The notes beneath the pieces are model-generated. The model worked only from the letters and a program-made list of their open reading frames with translations. It had not been told where the DNA came from and searched no databases. This document shows, in pieces, positions 16,996 to 27,074 of a stretch of DNA of 36,095 nucleotides. This DNA is from an uncultured Roseburia sp. (GTDB lineage Bacteria > Bacillota > Clostridia > Lachnospirales > Lachnospiraceae): assembly GCA_947564465.1 (NCBI GenBank), contig CANOCV010000028.1, positions 1 through 36,095 of the forward strand, read 5' to 3'. Position 1 is the stretch's first letter; every line of letters begins with the position of its first letter. The position numbers and the translations under genes were made by a program.

Positions 16996-18408
16996 CTACA
17001 CTTCGTCATAAAAATCAATCACGGAACCGTCAATCGCATTAATTAAAACCCAATTATTCGTGATCGTCGCAACTTCCGCATCAATTCGAAAAATATCTCC
17101 CAGCCTCCATGTCGGAACATAGCTGTAATACCCCGGATTCTCTTTATCCCTGACCCGAAAATAAATAAGCTCCATTGCATTAAACGTGACCAGCCAGTCT
17201 TGCGATGTATATCTGAACCTGAACTTTCCAAAATTCTCCGTGACTTCTTCTTTTATGATACTGCGGACATCATCTAATGTAAGAAGCTCCACATTATCCG
17301 AGACACTGACAAATTCTACCGGATTCTGCGCGTTCACATAAATAATCCCCTTCTCATTGACATAAATCGTCATCTGCGCATCCATACTATACCGTTCGGG
17401 TTCCGACTCTTTCTTTTTGTCATCATAATTCTGATAGTCGCTCTCTGTTCCCGGTCTCACAAAGGAAATTCCGTCAAGGCCGGCATCATAATAGAAGACA
17501 TAACCGTCGTAACAATCTAATGTTTCACCCAAATCCTTCTCCCAGCTAAGAGGCGTAGAATATACACATACCGAATAATCCAGCCCTGCGTCATCCACAA
17601 AACGGTCCGCAATCTCTTTCGCCTCCTCCTCTGTCAGCTCGCATTGATTATCAACCGTAGAACTCTCCCCGCTATACGCAGTACAATACACCTCATCACT
17701 CACATCTTTTAATTCCTCCGGGCAAAATTGATGTATATCCTTCGCATTAAGGCTCATCCCGCAAAACTGTACGATTCCCTCATCGCTTTCACGGCTCCAA
17801 AAATGCATCGAATAATATTGGTTTTCACGTTTCCCGAGATATTCATTAACGTCAAAGCTCTCCGCCGGTATATATTCCTCTTTTGCTTCCTTTATCTGCT
17901 CGTCAAAAGCTTTGAGGTTGTCCTCCGTCTCCTCTATATACGCTAATATATCCGGATCACTCGTCGTCTTGTCATACGAATCATACAACTCCTGCTCTTC
18001 TTCGCGCAGCTTAGCCAGATCTTCCTTGGGAAGATGATTGATGTCATAATAATAAATACTTCCCGCGTCAAACACACTTTCTGCCACACGCTGTCTGAAC
18101 GCATCATCAATTGTTGCCTCTTTCACCTCTACCACTGACATCTTCTCTGCGTCCGGCAAAAAAACCTCTGCGTTCACCTGAAGTGTCACCGGATTCCCCT
18201 TTGTATTTACCGCCGTCCACTCGTCCTCCCAGGCAGAAGCATCCGCGAACTGCTTCAGTCCTTTCTTCCCGCTCCGGTTCTCGGTATTCTCTGTGACATC
18301 ATCCACACTGTAATCTACCGTCCGCGCGCTGCATCCCGAGAAAAAATTGGCACCGACGAGAAACACTGTCGCTATGCTTACTGTCTTTATAATTGTCTTT
18401 CTTTTCAT
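16996..18408 (-). CDS. Array lipoprotein (470 aa), sister of the exporter-proximal copy
   Basis: The lipobox is FFSGC (Cys26), with GGGAAG upstream of ATG 18408. N-terminal and C-terminal thirds are nearly the same as the copy at 15570-16982. The central part (about 160-200, the helical and NEYLGKRE region) differs more, which gives a mosaic look. The C-terminus reads YVPTWRLG, then LINAIDGSVIDFYDEV. The gap to the next start is 13 bp. No catalytic motif is recognised; the conserved EEEA-helix and INAIDGS blocks suggest binding modules, not an enzyme. Confidence 0.88.
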   Translation of the reverse strand: MKRKTIIKTVSIATVFLVGANFFSGCSARTVDYSVDDVTENTENRSGKKGLKQFADASAWEDEWTAVNTKGNPVTLQVNAEVFLPDAEKMSVVEVKEATIDDAFRQRVAESVFDAGSIYYYDINHLPKEDLAKLREEEQELYDSYDKTTSDPDILAYIEETEDNLKAFDEQIKEAKEEYIPAESFDVNEYLGKRENQYYSMHFWSRESDEGIVQFCGMSLNAKDIHQFCPEELKDVSDEVYCTAYSGESSTVDNQCELTEEEAKEIADRFVDDAGLDYSVCVYSTPLSWEKDLGETLDCYDGYVFYYDAGLDGISFVRPGTESDYQNYDDKKKESEPERYSMDAQMTIYVNEKGIIYVNAQNPVEFVSVSDNVELLTLDDVRSIIKEEVTENFGKFRFRYTSQDWLVTFNAMELIYFRVRDKENPGYYSYVPTWRLGDIFRIDAEVATITNNWVLINAIDGSVIDFYDEV

Positions 18409-18420
18409 ATCTTCCCTTTT

Positions 18421-19848
18421 CTACACTTCGTCATAAAAATCAATCACGGAACCGTCAATTGCATTGATCAGCACAGCATTTCTGATGTTTTTCGTATTTC
18501 CGTACTCCGAAACGTCTCCCAGCCTCCACGTCGGAACATAACTGTAATGACCCTCATTCTCTTTATCCCTGACCCGAAAATAAATAAGCTCCATTTCATT
18601 AAAGGTGACAAGCCAGTCTCGCGAAGTATATATGAATCTGAAATCCCCAAAATGATCTGTAACCGCTTCTTTTATGATGCCCCGGATATCGTCTAATGCA
18701 AGAAGCTCTACATCTTCTGAAACACCGGTAAACTCTATCGGACTCTGCGCATTCATATAAAGAATACCGTCAGCATTTACATAGACTGCCATCCGCGCTT
18801 CCATACTATACCGTTCCGGCTCGGTCTCTTTCTTTTTTTCATAATAATTCTGATAGTTATTCGCTATTCCCGGCATCACAAATGAAACATCATCAATCCC
18901 GGCATCATAATAAAACACATACCCGTCACCTTTTCCCGCTTCTTGGGCTGCCTCATAGGTGGCTCCCCATACAAGCGGAACGGAATATGCATATACGGAA
19001 TAATCCGCCCCCATTTCCTCCACAAAGCGGTCCGCCATCTCCCGAGCTTCTTCCTCTGACAGCTTACACTGATTGTTAATTATATTGTAACCCTGATATG
19101 GATGACACGGTATGCTCTTAACGTTTACTATACCGAATTCGTTATCACTCCTTTCGACATACTGGGAAAAATCCTTCCGTTCAAGACTGAACATCTTCCA
19201 TCCTGCAGTCTCTTCATTCCCTTCTGCGTCCACAAAAGAAAGCTCATAAAGTTCTCCTCCACGCTCCCCAAGATATTCATTAACTTCAAAATCCTCCGCC
19301 GGCATATAAGTTTCTCTGGCATTTTCCAGCAGCTCGTCATAATGTTTAATGCTCTCCAAAGTCCACTCCATACTCTCTAAAATCTGTGGATCCTCTATTG
19401 TTTTATCTTTTGCATATTCATCATAAATCATCTGTGCCTCCTCCCGGCGCTTTATCAGCTCTTCCTTCGGCAGATGATCCGTATCGTAGTAATAAATACT
19501 TCCGCCTCCAAACACACTCTTTGCCACACGCTGCTTGAAAGCCGCATCCATTTCAGACTCCTTCACCTCTACCACGGACACCTTTTTTGCGTCCGGCAAA
19601 ATAACATCCGCTTTCACCTGCAGTGTCACTGTATTTCCCTTTGTATTCACTGCGGTCCACTCGTCTTCCCAGGCGGAAGCATCCGCAAACTGCTCCAATC
19701 CCCTTTTTCCGTTCCCCCTCTCGGTATTCTCCGTGACGTCTTCCATGCTGTAATCTACGGTTCGCTCGCTGCATCCCGCAAAAAAAACATTAACGACAAG
19801 AAACGCTGCCGCCATACTTACTGTTTTTATCATTAACTTTCTTCTCAT
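18421..19848 (-). CDS. Array lipoprotein (475 aa)
   Basis: The lipobox is FFAGC (Cys26), followed by SERTVDYSMED. AAGGAG stands at good distance from ATG 19848. It belongs to the same subgroup as the two downstream copies but has its own central segment (about 200-245), with an NVKSIPCHPY stretch before INNQCKL, where other copies have a different loop. An extra Cys in this loop, besides the one in NQC, could form a disulfide outside the cell; this is speculation. The C-terminal block YVPTWRLG...VLINAIDGSVIDFYDEV is fully kept. Intergenic gap to the following copy is 12 bp. Confidence 0.88.
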   Translation of the reverse strand: MRRKLMIKTVSMAAAFLVVNVFFAGCSERTVDYSMEDVTENTERGNGKRGLEQFADASAWEDEWTAVNTKGNTVTLQVKADVILPDAKKVSVVEVKESEMDAAFKQRVAKSVFGGGSIYYYDTDHLPKEELIKRREEAQMIYDEYAKDKTIEDPQILESMEWTLESIKHYDELLENARETYMPAEDFEVNEYLGERGGELYELSFVDAEGNEETAGWKMFSLERKDFSQYVERSDNEFGIVNVKSIPCHPYQGYNIINNQCKLSEEEAREMADRFVEEMGADYSVYAYSVPLVWGATYEAAQEAGKGDGYVFYYDAGIDDVSFVMPGIANNYQNYYEKKKETEPERYSMEARMAVYVNADGILYMNAQSPIEFTGVSEDVELLALDDIRGIIKEAVTDHFGDFRFIYTSRDWLVTFNEMELIYFRVRDKENEGHYSYVPTWRLGDVSEYGNTKNIRNAVLINAIDGSVIDFYDEV

Positions 19849-19862
19849 AATCTTCTCCTTTT

Positions 19863-21278
19863 CTACGCTTCGTCATAAAAATTAATAATCGAACCGTCAA
19901 TTGCATTAATTAGCACACAGTTACCGATCATAATCATGTGATCCTCTTCGTACCTTTTAACATCTGCAAGTCTCCATACCGGTATATAACTGTAATGACG
20001 TGCGTTCTTACGATCCCTGACCCGGAAATAAAGCAGCTCCATTTCATTGAAAGTAACCAGCCAGTCTTCCGATGTATATTTGAACCGGAAAGCCCCAAAA
20101 TCTTCTATGACCGCTTCCTTCATAATGCTGCGGACATCCTCCAATGCAAGAAGGCCGGCATCTTCCGAAACAGCGGTAATCTCTATCGGATTTTTCACCT
20201 GCGCTTCCACGATTCCCTTCTCGTTTACAAAAACCTCTATCCGCGCCTTCATGTCATACTGCTCCGGTTCCGACTCTTTTTTCCTGTCGAAATTCATATA
20301 CTGCATTTGCGTTCCCGGCGCCACGAATGAAACCTCATCAATCCCCGCATCGTAGCAAAACACATAACCGTCTGCGATTACAGATGCATTTACAACCGCA
20401 TTCCATGCAAGCGGCGCAGAATATACGTATACGCTGTATCCCAATCCCAAATTCTCCACAAATTCGTCCGCCAGTTTTTTCGCCTCTTCCTCCGACAGAC
20501 CACATTGATTGTCAATAAGGGACTGCCCCAAATACGGATGACAGACCACCCCCTCTTTATCGCTTAAATCTTTTGGACAAAACCGCTGAATATCTTTCGT
20601 GCAAAAACGTATTGTCTTCCCCCGGCAGCCAGAAATCGTACCGCTTCCCATACCGTTTTCAACACCATAAAAAGACAGCTCATAAAATCCCCCTTCACGC
20701 TCCCCAAGATACTCGTCAACGTCATAAGTCTCTACCGGTATATAGGTATCCTGTGCCTTTTCCACCAGCTTATCATAAGCTTTGATATCATCCAAAAGCT
20801 CCTCCATGATCTCTAAATCTTCCTCGTCGCTTGTCGTCTTATCGTATGAGTCATACACGCTCTGTATATTTTCACGCTGCCCGGCTATTTCTTCCTTCGG
20901 AAGATGCCGGATATCGTAATAATAAATATTTCCGCCGTCAAACAGGCTCTGTGCCACTTGCCGTTTAAAAGCTGAATCCACCTCAACTTCCTCAACCTCT
21001 ACCACTGACATCTGCTCGGCCTCTGGCAAAAGAATGTCCGCTTGCACCTGCACCGTCACCGTATTCCCCTTTGTATTTACCGCCGTCCACTCATCCCTCC
21101 AGACCGGCGTATCGGCAAACTGCTTTAGTCCTTTTGTTATGCTTCTTTGCCCGGTGTGCTCCGTGACGTCGTCTATGCTGTAATTTACGCTCCGCCCGCT
21201 GCAGCCTGTCAAAAAAAACGTGGAAATGAAAAACGCCATCGCCATACTTACTGTTCTAACAATTACCGTTCTTTTCAT
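19863..21278 (-). CDS. Array lipoprotein (471 aa)
   Basis: The lipobox is FLTGC (Cys26), followed by SGRSVNYSIDD. AGGAGAAG precedes ATG 21278. It is the most divergent member of the 15570-21278 subgroup. It carries additional Cys residues in the middle (SGCRGK, RFCTKD, RFCPKD, VVCHPY), so the extracellular loop is Cys-rich compared with its neighbours. The C-terminus is IPVWRLAD...VLINAIDGSIINFYDEA. A single-gene role distinct from the other copies, such as a different ligand, is possible but only inferred from the loop differences. Confidence 0.88.
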   Translation of the reverse strand: MKRTVIVRTVSMAMAFFISTFFLTGCSGRSVNYSIDDVTEHTGQRSITKGLKQFADTPVWRDEWTAVNTKGNTVTVQVQADILLPEAEQMSVVEVEEVEVDSAFKRQVAQSLFDGGNIYYYDIRHLPKEEIAGQRENIQSVYDSYDKTTSDEEDLEIMEELLDDIKAYDKLVEKAQDTYIPVETYDVDEYLGEREGGFYELSFYGVENGMGSGTISGCRGKTIRFCTKDIQRFCPKDLSDKEGVVCHPYLGQSLIDNQCGLSEEEAKKLADEFVENLGLGYSVYVYSAPLAWNAVVNASVIADGYVFCYDAGIDEVSFVAPGTQMQYMNFDRKKESEPEQYDMKARIEVFVNEKGIVEAQVKNPIEITAVSEDAGLLALEDVRSIMKEAVIEDFGAFRFKYTSEDWLVTFNEMELLYFRVRDRKNARHYSYIPVWRLADVKRYEEDHMIMIGNCVLINAIDGSIINFYDEA

Positions 21279-21287
21279 AATCTTCTC

Positions 21288-22754
21288 CTACGCTTCCTCA
21301 TAAAAATTAATGACGGAGCCGTCTATCGCATTGATAATAATCGGATTGTCAAAGCGGCGTCCATTCCAGGCATTCCCCCAAGCACTATGTTCCGAAAGCC
21401 TCCACGCGGGAACATAACTGTAAATTCCAACATTTTCCTTATCTCTGACCCGGAAATAGAGAAGTTCCATTTCATCATACTCAATATAAAGTGAATTTCC
21501 TCCACTCGTTACCGTTACATTATCCGGCAGGCAAAATCGAAACAATTCGGTATTTTCAATAATCTCTTCACGAATGATGTCTTTAACAGTCTCTATCGGC
21601 AAAAGCTTGACCCCATCTGACATACCGGTAATTTCTACCGGATTATACGCCTGCATTCCGATCACCCCTTTTTCTGTAACATAGATCTCCAGACGGGCTT
21701 TCATGCTATACTGCGGCTTCTCGGATTCTTTCTTCATCCTCATATTTCCGTAATTTTCCTGTATCCCCGCCATTACAAAAGAGATATTATCTACTCCGAT
21801 ATCAAAAGTAAAAACGTATCCGTTTGCAATATAATTTGCACCCATACTTCCAAATGTATTTCCGTTCCACCATGCCAGGGGGTTCACGCCGCTGTAAACG
21901 GGATACTCAAGTCCCAGTTCGTCTGCAAAACTCCTGGCATACCCCTTTGCCTCTTCCTCCGAAATCGTACACTGATTTTCTACCTTCGCTTCAAACTCCA
22001 CCACATCGTAATATAGCCCCTCCACCCCGCTTACTTCCTCCGGAGATACCTGATAGATATCTTTGGGCATAAGAGAGATTCCTTTTTCTCTGCACCCCAA
22101 TTCATTTGAATTATCACTATAAAATGACAGTTCATACAATACTCCGTCGCGCTCACCTAAATACTGATTGACCCCAAAATCCTCCGCCGGTATGTAATTA
22201 TCCCCCGCCGTCTTTAACGCCTCGTCACAGCTTTGGATTTCCTTCGATAACGTGTCCTTCTCCTGCACATCCTCCTCGCCGTAAGAATTATACTCTGCCT
22301 GCCAGCGCTCGCGCCGCTCTAACAAATCCTTTTTCGTCGCATGCCTTGTATCATAATAGTAAATGTCTCCGGCAGGAAAAATATTTTTTATGATTCGCTT
22401 CTTATAAGCCGCATCAAATTCCGACTCTTCTACCTCTACGACAAACATTTCCTCTGCCTCCGGCAGAACAATCTGTACCCTGTCCATATTAAAATTTACA
22501 GCTGTACCCTTTTCTGTTATCGCTGTCGGATAAGCCTCTTCCCCCTCCCAGCCCGACGCACCCGAAAACTGCTCCAGTGTTCCGTAGCTGCCGCTCTTTT
22601 CCTGTTTTTTTTCTTCTTCTGTCTGTATATTTTCTGTATTCTCTTCCATGCCATAGTCTATAATCTTTTTGTCACTGCATCCTGTCAGGATACCTACGCT
22701 AAGGCAGCATACAAGCCCTGCACTGATACATTTTCCTGTCATTTTTCCAGTCAT
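21288..22754 (-). CDS. Array lipoprotein (488 aa), EMFVVEV subgroup
   Basis: The lipobox is ILTGC (Cys26). A linker rich in Glu and Lys (about 40-55, EEEKKQEKSG) separates the lipid anchor from the folded part. The strand that reads MSVVEV in other copies is MFVVEV here, as in the copy at 24156-25637, and the two also share the AGDIYYYDT/AGEIYDYDT region. They are thus sisters although another gene lies between them. The start ATG 22754 has AGGAGAGG upstream. The end is IIINAIDGSVINFYEEA. No enzyme motif is seen. Confidence 0.88.
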   Translation of the reverse strand: MTGKMTGKCISAGLVCCLSVGILTGCSDKKIIDYGMEENTENIQTEEEKKQEKSGSYGTLEQFSGASGWEGEEAYPTAITEKGTAVNFNMDRVQIVLPEAEEMFVVEVEESEFDAAYKKRIIKNIFPAGDIYYYDTRHATKKDLLERRERWQAEYNSYGEEDVQEKDTLSKEIQSCDEALKTAGDNYIPAEDFGVNQYLGERDGVLYELSFYSDNSNELGCREKGISLMPKDIYQVSPEEVSGVEGLYYDVVEFEAKVENQCTISEEEAKGYARSFADELGLEYPVYSGVNPLAWWNGNTFGSMGANYIANGYVFTFDIGVDNISFVMAGIQENYGNMRMKKESEKPQYSMKARLEIYVTEKGVIGMQAYNPVEITGMSDGVKLLPIETVKDIIREEIIENTELFRFCLPDNVTVTSGGNSLYIEYDEMELLYFRVRDKENVGIYSYVPAWRLSEHSAWGNAWNGRRFDNPIIINAIDGSVINFYEEA

Positions 22755-22763
22755 AATCCTCTC

Positions 22764-24149
22764 CTATATTTCGTCATAAAAATCAATCACAGAGCCGTCA
22801 ATCGCATTGATCAAAACCTGATTATAGATCTCAAAAGAAGAAGAATAGCGCTCGGAGAGCCTCCATGCCGGAATATAACTGAATTTTCCCGCATCTTCTT
22901 TGTCTCTGATACGAAAATAAATAAGCTCCATTTTATTAAATGTTATCTTTTGTGAGGACGTATACTCGAAACGGAAATCCTCAAAATGCTTTGCAACCTG
23001 GTCTTTGATAATTCCCTCTATCTCCTCAACCGGCAAAAGCCCGGTTCCCTCCAGGACTCCGTCAATTTCTATCGGATTTTCCGCCGACATTCCAATGACG
23101 CCTCTGTCCGTAACCATAACGGTCAGCACGGCATTCAGATCATACCGTCCCTTTTCCTGCTCCTTTTTCTTGCTATAATTTGAATATACATTCTGGCCTC
23201 CAAACAACGCAAAAGATATCTGGTCTATCCCTGCATCAAACGTAAACACATAGCCGTTTTCCGTATCATAAACATCCGGCTCGCCTCCCCATAGAAGCGG
23301 TTTGCAGCTGCGAAGCACGGGATACTCCAGTCTTAGTGCGCCAAGAAAGTTCTGTGCCGTCTCCAATGCCTCCTCCCCGGAAAGCTTGCACTGATTCTTG
23401 GCGGAAACCTCTTCTTCGCCTACGCCGTAACACACATACCCTCCGCCGCTTAATCCCTCCGGGCAAACCTGATGAATATCTTTAGGCAAAAGAGATATCT
23501 CCTTGCTCTTGTAAACGTTTTCTACCTTTGCTACACCACTGCTTTCCCAAAAAGTCAGCTCATAGGATATCCCTTCAAGCTCTCCTATATACTCGTCCAC
23601 ATCATACGAAACAACCGGTATATAAGCATCTCCCGCTGTCTTCCATGCTTCCTCATAGCCCAAAATCTCCTGCTGCAGTTGTGCCTTCCCCTCCTCGTCA
23701 TTTTCGCAATAGTTGTCATACATTTCCTGACAAACATCTTTTCTCTCTTCGATTGCCTCTTTGGGAAGATGTGCCGGATCGTTATAATAAACCTCGTTGC
23801 CGCCAAAAATCTGCTTTGCGATTGTCTCCTTGTAATCAGCGTCAAACTCCGGCTCCTCCACCTCAACAACAGACATTTGCTCTGCCCCGGGCACAGAAAT
23901 TTTCGAATCAACCGAGAGCGTGACTTCTTTCTCCTCCGCGTCTTTCACCGTCCACGTTTCCTGCCATACAGACGCATCCGCAAATTGTTTCAGCTTTCCA
24001 TACGCGCCTTCCGTCTGTATATTTTCCGTATTCCCGCTCATGTCATATTCAACGGTCTTTTTTTCGCTGCATCCCGCCAAAAAGTTTATTCCAAGGAGAC
24101 ATACAAGCACTGCGCTTAAGTATTTTCCTGTCGTTTTTCCTGTCATCAT
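22764..24149 (-). CDS. Array lipoprotein (461 aa), shortest copy
   Basis: The lipobox is FLAGC (Cys27), followed by SEKKTVEYDMSGNTE, a stretch shared with the copy at 24156-25637. Two adjacent ATG codons (24149 and 24146) are possible starts; GGAG is 6 nt from the second, so 24146 may be the true one. The signal-peptide region is 92 of 93 bp identical to its neighbour (24024-24116 against 25503-25595), although the remainder has diverged strongly. It ends VLINAIDGSVIDFYDEI. It lacks the longer linkers of its sisters, which explains the shorter length. Confidence 0.87.
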   Translation of the reverse strand: MMTGKTTGKYLSAVLVCLLGINFLAGCSEKKTVEYDMSGNTENIQTEGAYGKLKQFADASVWQETWTVKDAEEKEVTLSVDSKISVPGAEQMSVVEVEEPEFDADYKETIAKQIFGGNEVYYNDPAHLPKEAIEERKDVCQEMYDNYCENDEEGKAQLQQEILGYEEAWKTAGDAYIPVVSYDVDEYIGELEGISYELTFWESSGVAKVENVYKSKEISLLPKDIHQVCPEGLSGGGYVCYGVGEEEVSAKNQCKLSGEEALETAQNFLGALRLEYPVLRSCKPLLWGGEPDVYDTENGYVFTFDAGIDQISFALFGGQNVYSNYSKKKEQEKGRYDLNAVLTVMVTDRGVIGMSAENPIEIDGVLEGTGLLPVEEIEGIIKDQVAKHFEDFRFEYTSSQKITFNKMELIYFRIRDKEDAGKFSYIPAWRLSERYSSSFEIYNQVLINAIDGSVIDFYDEI

Positions 24150-24155
24150 CCGCTC

Positions 24156-25637
24156 CTATATTTCGTCATAAAAATCAATCACAGAACCGTCAATCGCATT
24201 GATAATCACCGGATTATCAATACGGAAGCCGTTTATATAACTTTCAAAAACCATCCAATCAGAAAGCCTCCATGCCGGAATATAACTGTAATGTCCTGCA
24301 TTTTCCTTATCTCTGACACGGAAATAAATAAGCGACAATTCATTATACGTAACACCTAAACTCCAGTCTTTTTTATTTGGTTTTATCCCTAAGCCCCATC
24401 CATAATCCACATTACTTGGCACACAAAAACGAAATAACTCCGGATTTTCCTTTGTCTGTTTCCTCATAATCTCTTTCACCGTTTCCATAGAAAGAAGCTT
24501 CACGTCTTTCGACGTTCCAATAATTTCCACCGGATTATGTGCCTGTACCCCGATCACCCCTTTCTCCGTAACACAGACATCCAGACGAGCGTTCATATTA
24601 TACTTCGGCTTCTCAGATTCGCTTTTCTCTTTCAGATTCCCGTAGTTCTCCTGTACTCCCTGCATCACAAAAGATACGTCTCCCACTCCAAAATCGTAAG
24701 AAACAACATAACCGTGTGCAAGATATTTCGCCTCTACATTATAAGAGTCCCTTCCCTTCCACCATGCAAGCGGCTTCACAACACTGCGGACAGGATATTC
24801 AAGCCCAAGCTCCTTTACAAAGCTGTCCGCCAGCCCGCATGCCTCCTCCTCTGAGATCTCACACTCATTTTCCACCGTGCCAAATCCGAAATCGACCACA
24901 TCATAATATAACCCCTCCACCTCGCTCACTTCCTTTGGGCATACCTGATAGATATCCTTCGGCGTAAAATCAATTTCCTTGCTTCTGCAGTTCCATTCAT
25001 CCTCGCTGACGTCCCGAAACGACAGTATATATGAAAGCCCTCCGCGCTCTCCAAGATACTCTCCCGCTTCAAAGCCCTCCGTCGGCGTATAGGTATCCCC
25101 CGCCGTATTCAGCGCCTCGTCACAGCCCTGGATTTCCTCAAGCAGCCTGTCCTTACCCTTGTCATCCTCCCCTTCATAAGACTCATACGCTTCCTGCAAG
25201 AGCTCACGCTTCTCTAACAAATCCTTTTTTGGCATATGCTCTGTATCATAATCGTAAATCTCTCCTGCCGTAAAAAGCTTTTTTATCACACGCTCTTTAT
25301 AGGCCGCATCAAACTCCGGTTCATTTACCTCTACGACAAACATCTCCTCCGCCTCCGGAAGCACAAGCTCCACATTTTCCAGGTTCATCTGCACTTGCAT
25401 TCCCTCTTCAGTTGTTGTCGACCAATGATCGTCATTCCAGCCCGGCGCATCCGCGAACTGCTCCAGCGTCCCATAACTGCCTCCGCTTTCCGTGTGCGTA
25501 TCTTCCGTATTCCCGCTCATGTCATATTCAACGGTCTTTTTTTCGCTGCATCCCGCCAAAAAGCTTATTCCAAGGAGACATACAAGCACTGCGCTCCCCA
25601 GTTTTAAGTGCATTTTTCCGCTTACCTTTTCTCTCAT
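24156..25637 (-). CDS. Array lipoprotein (493 aa), longest copy
   Basis: The lipobox is FLAGC at Cys30, after a slightly longer n-region. AGGAGG precedes ATG 25637. An insertion of roughly 15-20 residues before the conserved block (around VDYGWGLGIKP) makes it the longest copy. The block itself reads NELSLIYFRVRD where others have MELIYFRVRD. N-terminal sequence matches the copy at 22764-24149, while the body matches the copy at 21288-22754. This mosaic indicates recombination between copies. The end is VIINAIDGSVIDFYDEI. Confidence 0.88.
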   Translation of the reverse strand: MREKVSGKMHLKLGSAVLVCLLGISFLAGCSEKKTVEYDMSGNTEDTHTESGGSYGTLEQFADAPGWNDDHWSTTTEEGMQVQMNLENVELVLPEAEEMFVVEVNEPEFDAAYKERVIKKLFTAGEIYDYDTEHMPKKDLLEKRELLQEAYESYEGEDDKGKDRLLEEIQGCDEALNTAGDTYTPTEGFEAGEYLGERGGLSYILSFRDVSEDEWNCRSKEIDFTPKDIYQVCPKEVSEVEGLYYDVVDFGFGTVENECEISEEEACGLADSFVKELGLEYPVRSVVKPLAWWKGRDSYNVEAKYLAHGYVVSYDFGVGDVSFVMQGVQENYGNLKEKSESEKPKYNMNARLDVCVTEKGVIGVQAHNPVEIIGTSKDVKLLSMETVKEIMRKQTKENPELFRFCVPSNVDYGWGLGIKPNKKDWSLGVTYNELSLIYFRVRDKENAGHYSYIPAWRLSDWMVFESYINGFRIDNPVIINAIDGSVIDFYDEI

Positions 25638-25646
25638 GCCTTCCTC

Positions 25647-27062
25647 CTACATTTCTTCAAACAAATTAATCCACGAGCCGTCTATCGCATTGACCAGAAG
25701 CGGATTGTCAACAAACGGCATATAGGGATTAATCCCGCTTAACTGCTCTCCGAGTCTCCATACCGGAATATAGCTGTAAGTGTTTTGATACTCTTTGCTT
25801 CTTACACGGAAATAAATAAGCTCCATCCTATCAAACGAAATCTCTTTTTCATTCGTATATGCAAACCGCAGCTTTCCCACATGATTCAGCAACTGATCCC
25901 GCATACTATCCCTAACTGCTTCAATCGGCAAAAGTCCGACGTTCGCAGAAACATCCGCCGTTTCTATCGGATTGTATGCATTCATCTGAATAATACCTTT
26001 ATCTGTCACACAGAGGCGTATGCGCGCCTTCATAGAATACTGTACCCCCTCCGACTCCTTTTTCTTTGTCCACAGGTTCCCATAGCTCTCCTCATCTCCG
26101 GTTTCAACAACCGACACGCCGTCTATGCCATAATCATAATAAAAGGTATATCCGTTCACAGCCCTGTAATCCTGCCCCGGAACTGTTGTAATGTCCGAAC
26201 CAAACTCCCCGGACCAAAGCAGCGGTTCCCAGTACGCACAGACCGAATACTCAAGTCCCAGTAAATCGATAAAATCCTGTGCCTTCTGCCTGGCCTCCTC
26301 TTCCGTAAGCCCGCAATAATTCCCCTCGACATATGACAATTCATCCGGATACTGAGGATTATAAGAGATGTATTCCGTCCCGGCAAACTCCTTCGGGCAT
26401 ACCTGCCCTACTTCTTTCGGAACAAGGGAAATCTCTTTTGTGCGGTGAGGAACCGGTCTGTAAGCGTCATTCAGATTATCTCTTTCCGTAAACGTAAGCT
26501 CATATGTGGCGCCTTCAATCTGTCCCAGATATTCATTCACCGTAAAGTCCCCGACCGGCGTATACGTGTCCCCCGCACTCACAATCGCCTTTTCATATGC
26601 CGCAATCTTTTCATCCAGATGCGCGTCATACTCACCGAATCCGCCCTTCACATAATAATCGTACCATTCCTCCAGCTCCTTCTTTGGCAAATGCGCAACA
26701 TCATTATAAAATATCTCACCGTTTCCGAAAATCTGCTTTGCGATTTTCTCCTTATAACTCTCGGTAAACTCCGCCTCCTTCACCTCAGCCACAGACATCT
26801 GCTTTGTATCCGGAAGTAAAACCCGGGCGTTGATATCAACCGTTCTCATGTCTCCCTGCTTGTCAATCACTGTCTCAAACTGCTCTGTCCACACAGAGGC
26901 ATCCGCGAACTGTTCCAGACTGCTCTTTTTCCCGTCATCCGCCGTCTGCGTGTCCCCGTTCTCACTGTCTATGCTGTAATTTACGTTTTTATTTTCACAG
27001 CCCGAAAAAAAACTCATACACAAAGCACACAGAAATCCAAGGCTTATCCATTTTTGTCTCAT
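25647..27062 (-). CDS. Array lipoprotein (471 aa), pair with the first gene
   Basis: A short signal peptide ends FFSGC (Cys22). The next 35 or so residues (ENKNVNYSIDSENGD...) are identical to those of the first array gene. At DNA level 105 bp are identical (26899-27003 and 28354-28458). The start ATG 27062 is preceded by AGGAGG with a slightly long spacer. The C-terminal block differs from the other subgroups: SYIPVWRLGEQ, then LLVNAIDGSWINLFEEM, where INLFEE replaces IDFYDE. Gap to the next copy 9 bp. Function unknown. Confidence 0.88.
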   Translation of the reverse strand: MRQKWISLGFLCALCMSFFSGCENKNVNYSIDSENGDTQTADDGKKSSLEQFADASVWTEQFETVIDKQGDMRTVDINARVLLPDTKQMSVAEVKEAEFTESYKEKIAKQIFGNGEIFYNDVAHLPKKELEEWYDYYVKGGFGEYDAHLDEKIAAYEKAIVSAGDTYTPVGDFTVNEYLGQIEGATYELTFTERDNLNDAYRPVPHRTKEISLVPKEVGQVCPKEFAGTEYISYNPQYPDELSYVEGNYCGLTEEEARQKAQDFIDLLGLEYSVCAYWEPLLWSGEFGSDITTVPGQDYRAVNGYTFYYDYGIDGVSVVETGDEESYGNLWTKKKESEGVQYSMKARIRLCVTDKGIIQMNAYNPIETADVSANVGLLPIEAVRDSMRDQLLNHVGKLRFAYTNEKEISFDRMELIYFRVRSKEYQNTYSYIPVWRLGEQLSGINPYMPFVDNPLLVNAIDGSWINLFEEM

Positions 27063-27074
27063 CGCGTCTTCCTC

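Noticed and set aside
14378..24119. Long plus-strand open frames (for example 14378-15208, 22341-22955, 23472-24119)
   Set aside because: They lie fully inside minus-strand genes with clear families and ribosome sites, and their translations are Arg/His/Ser/Pro-rich low-quality sequences without domains.
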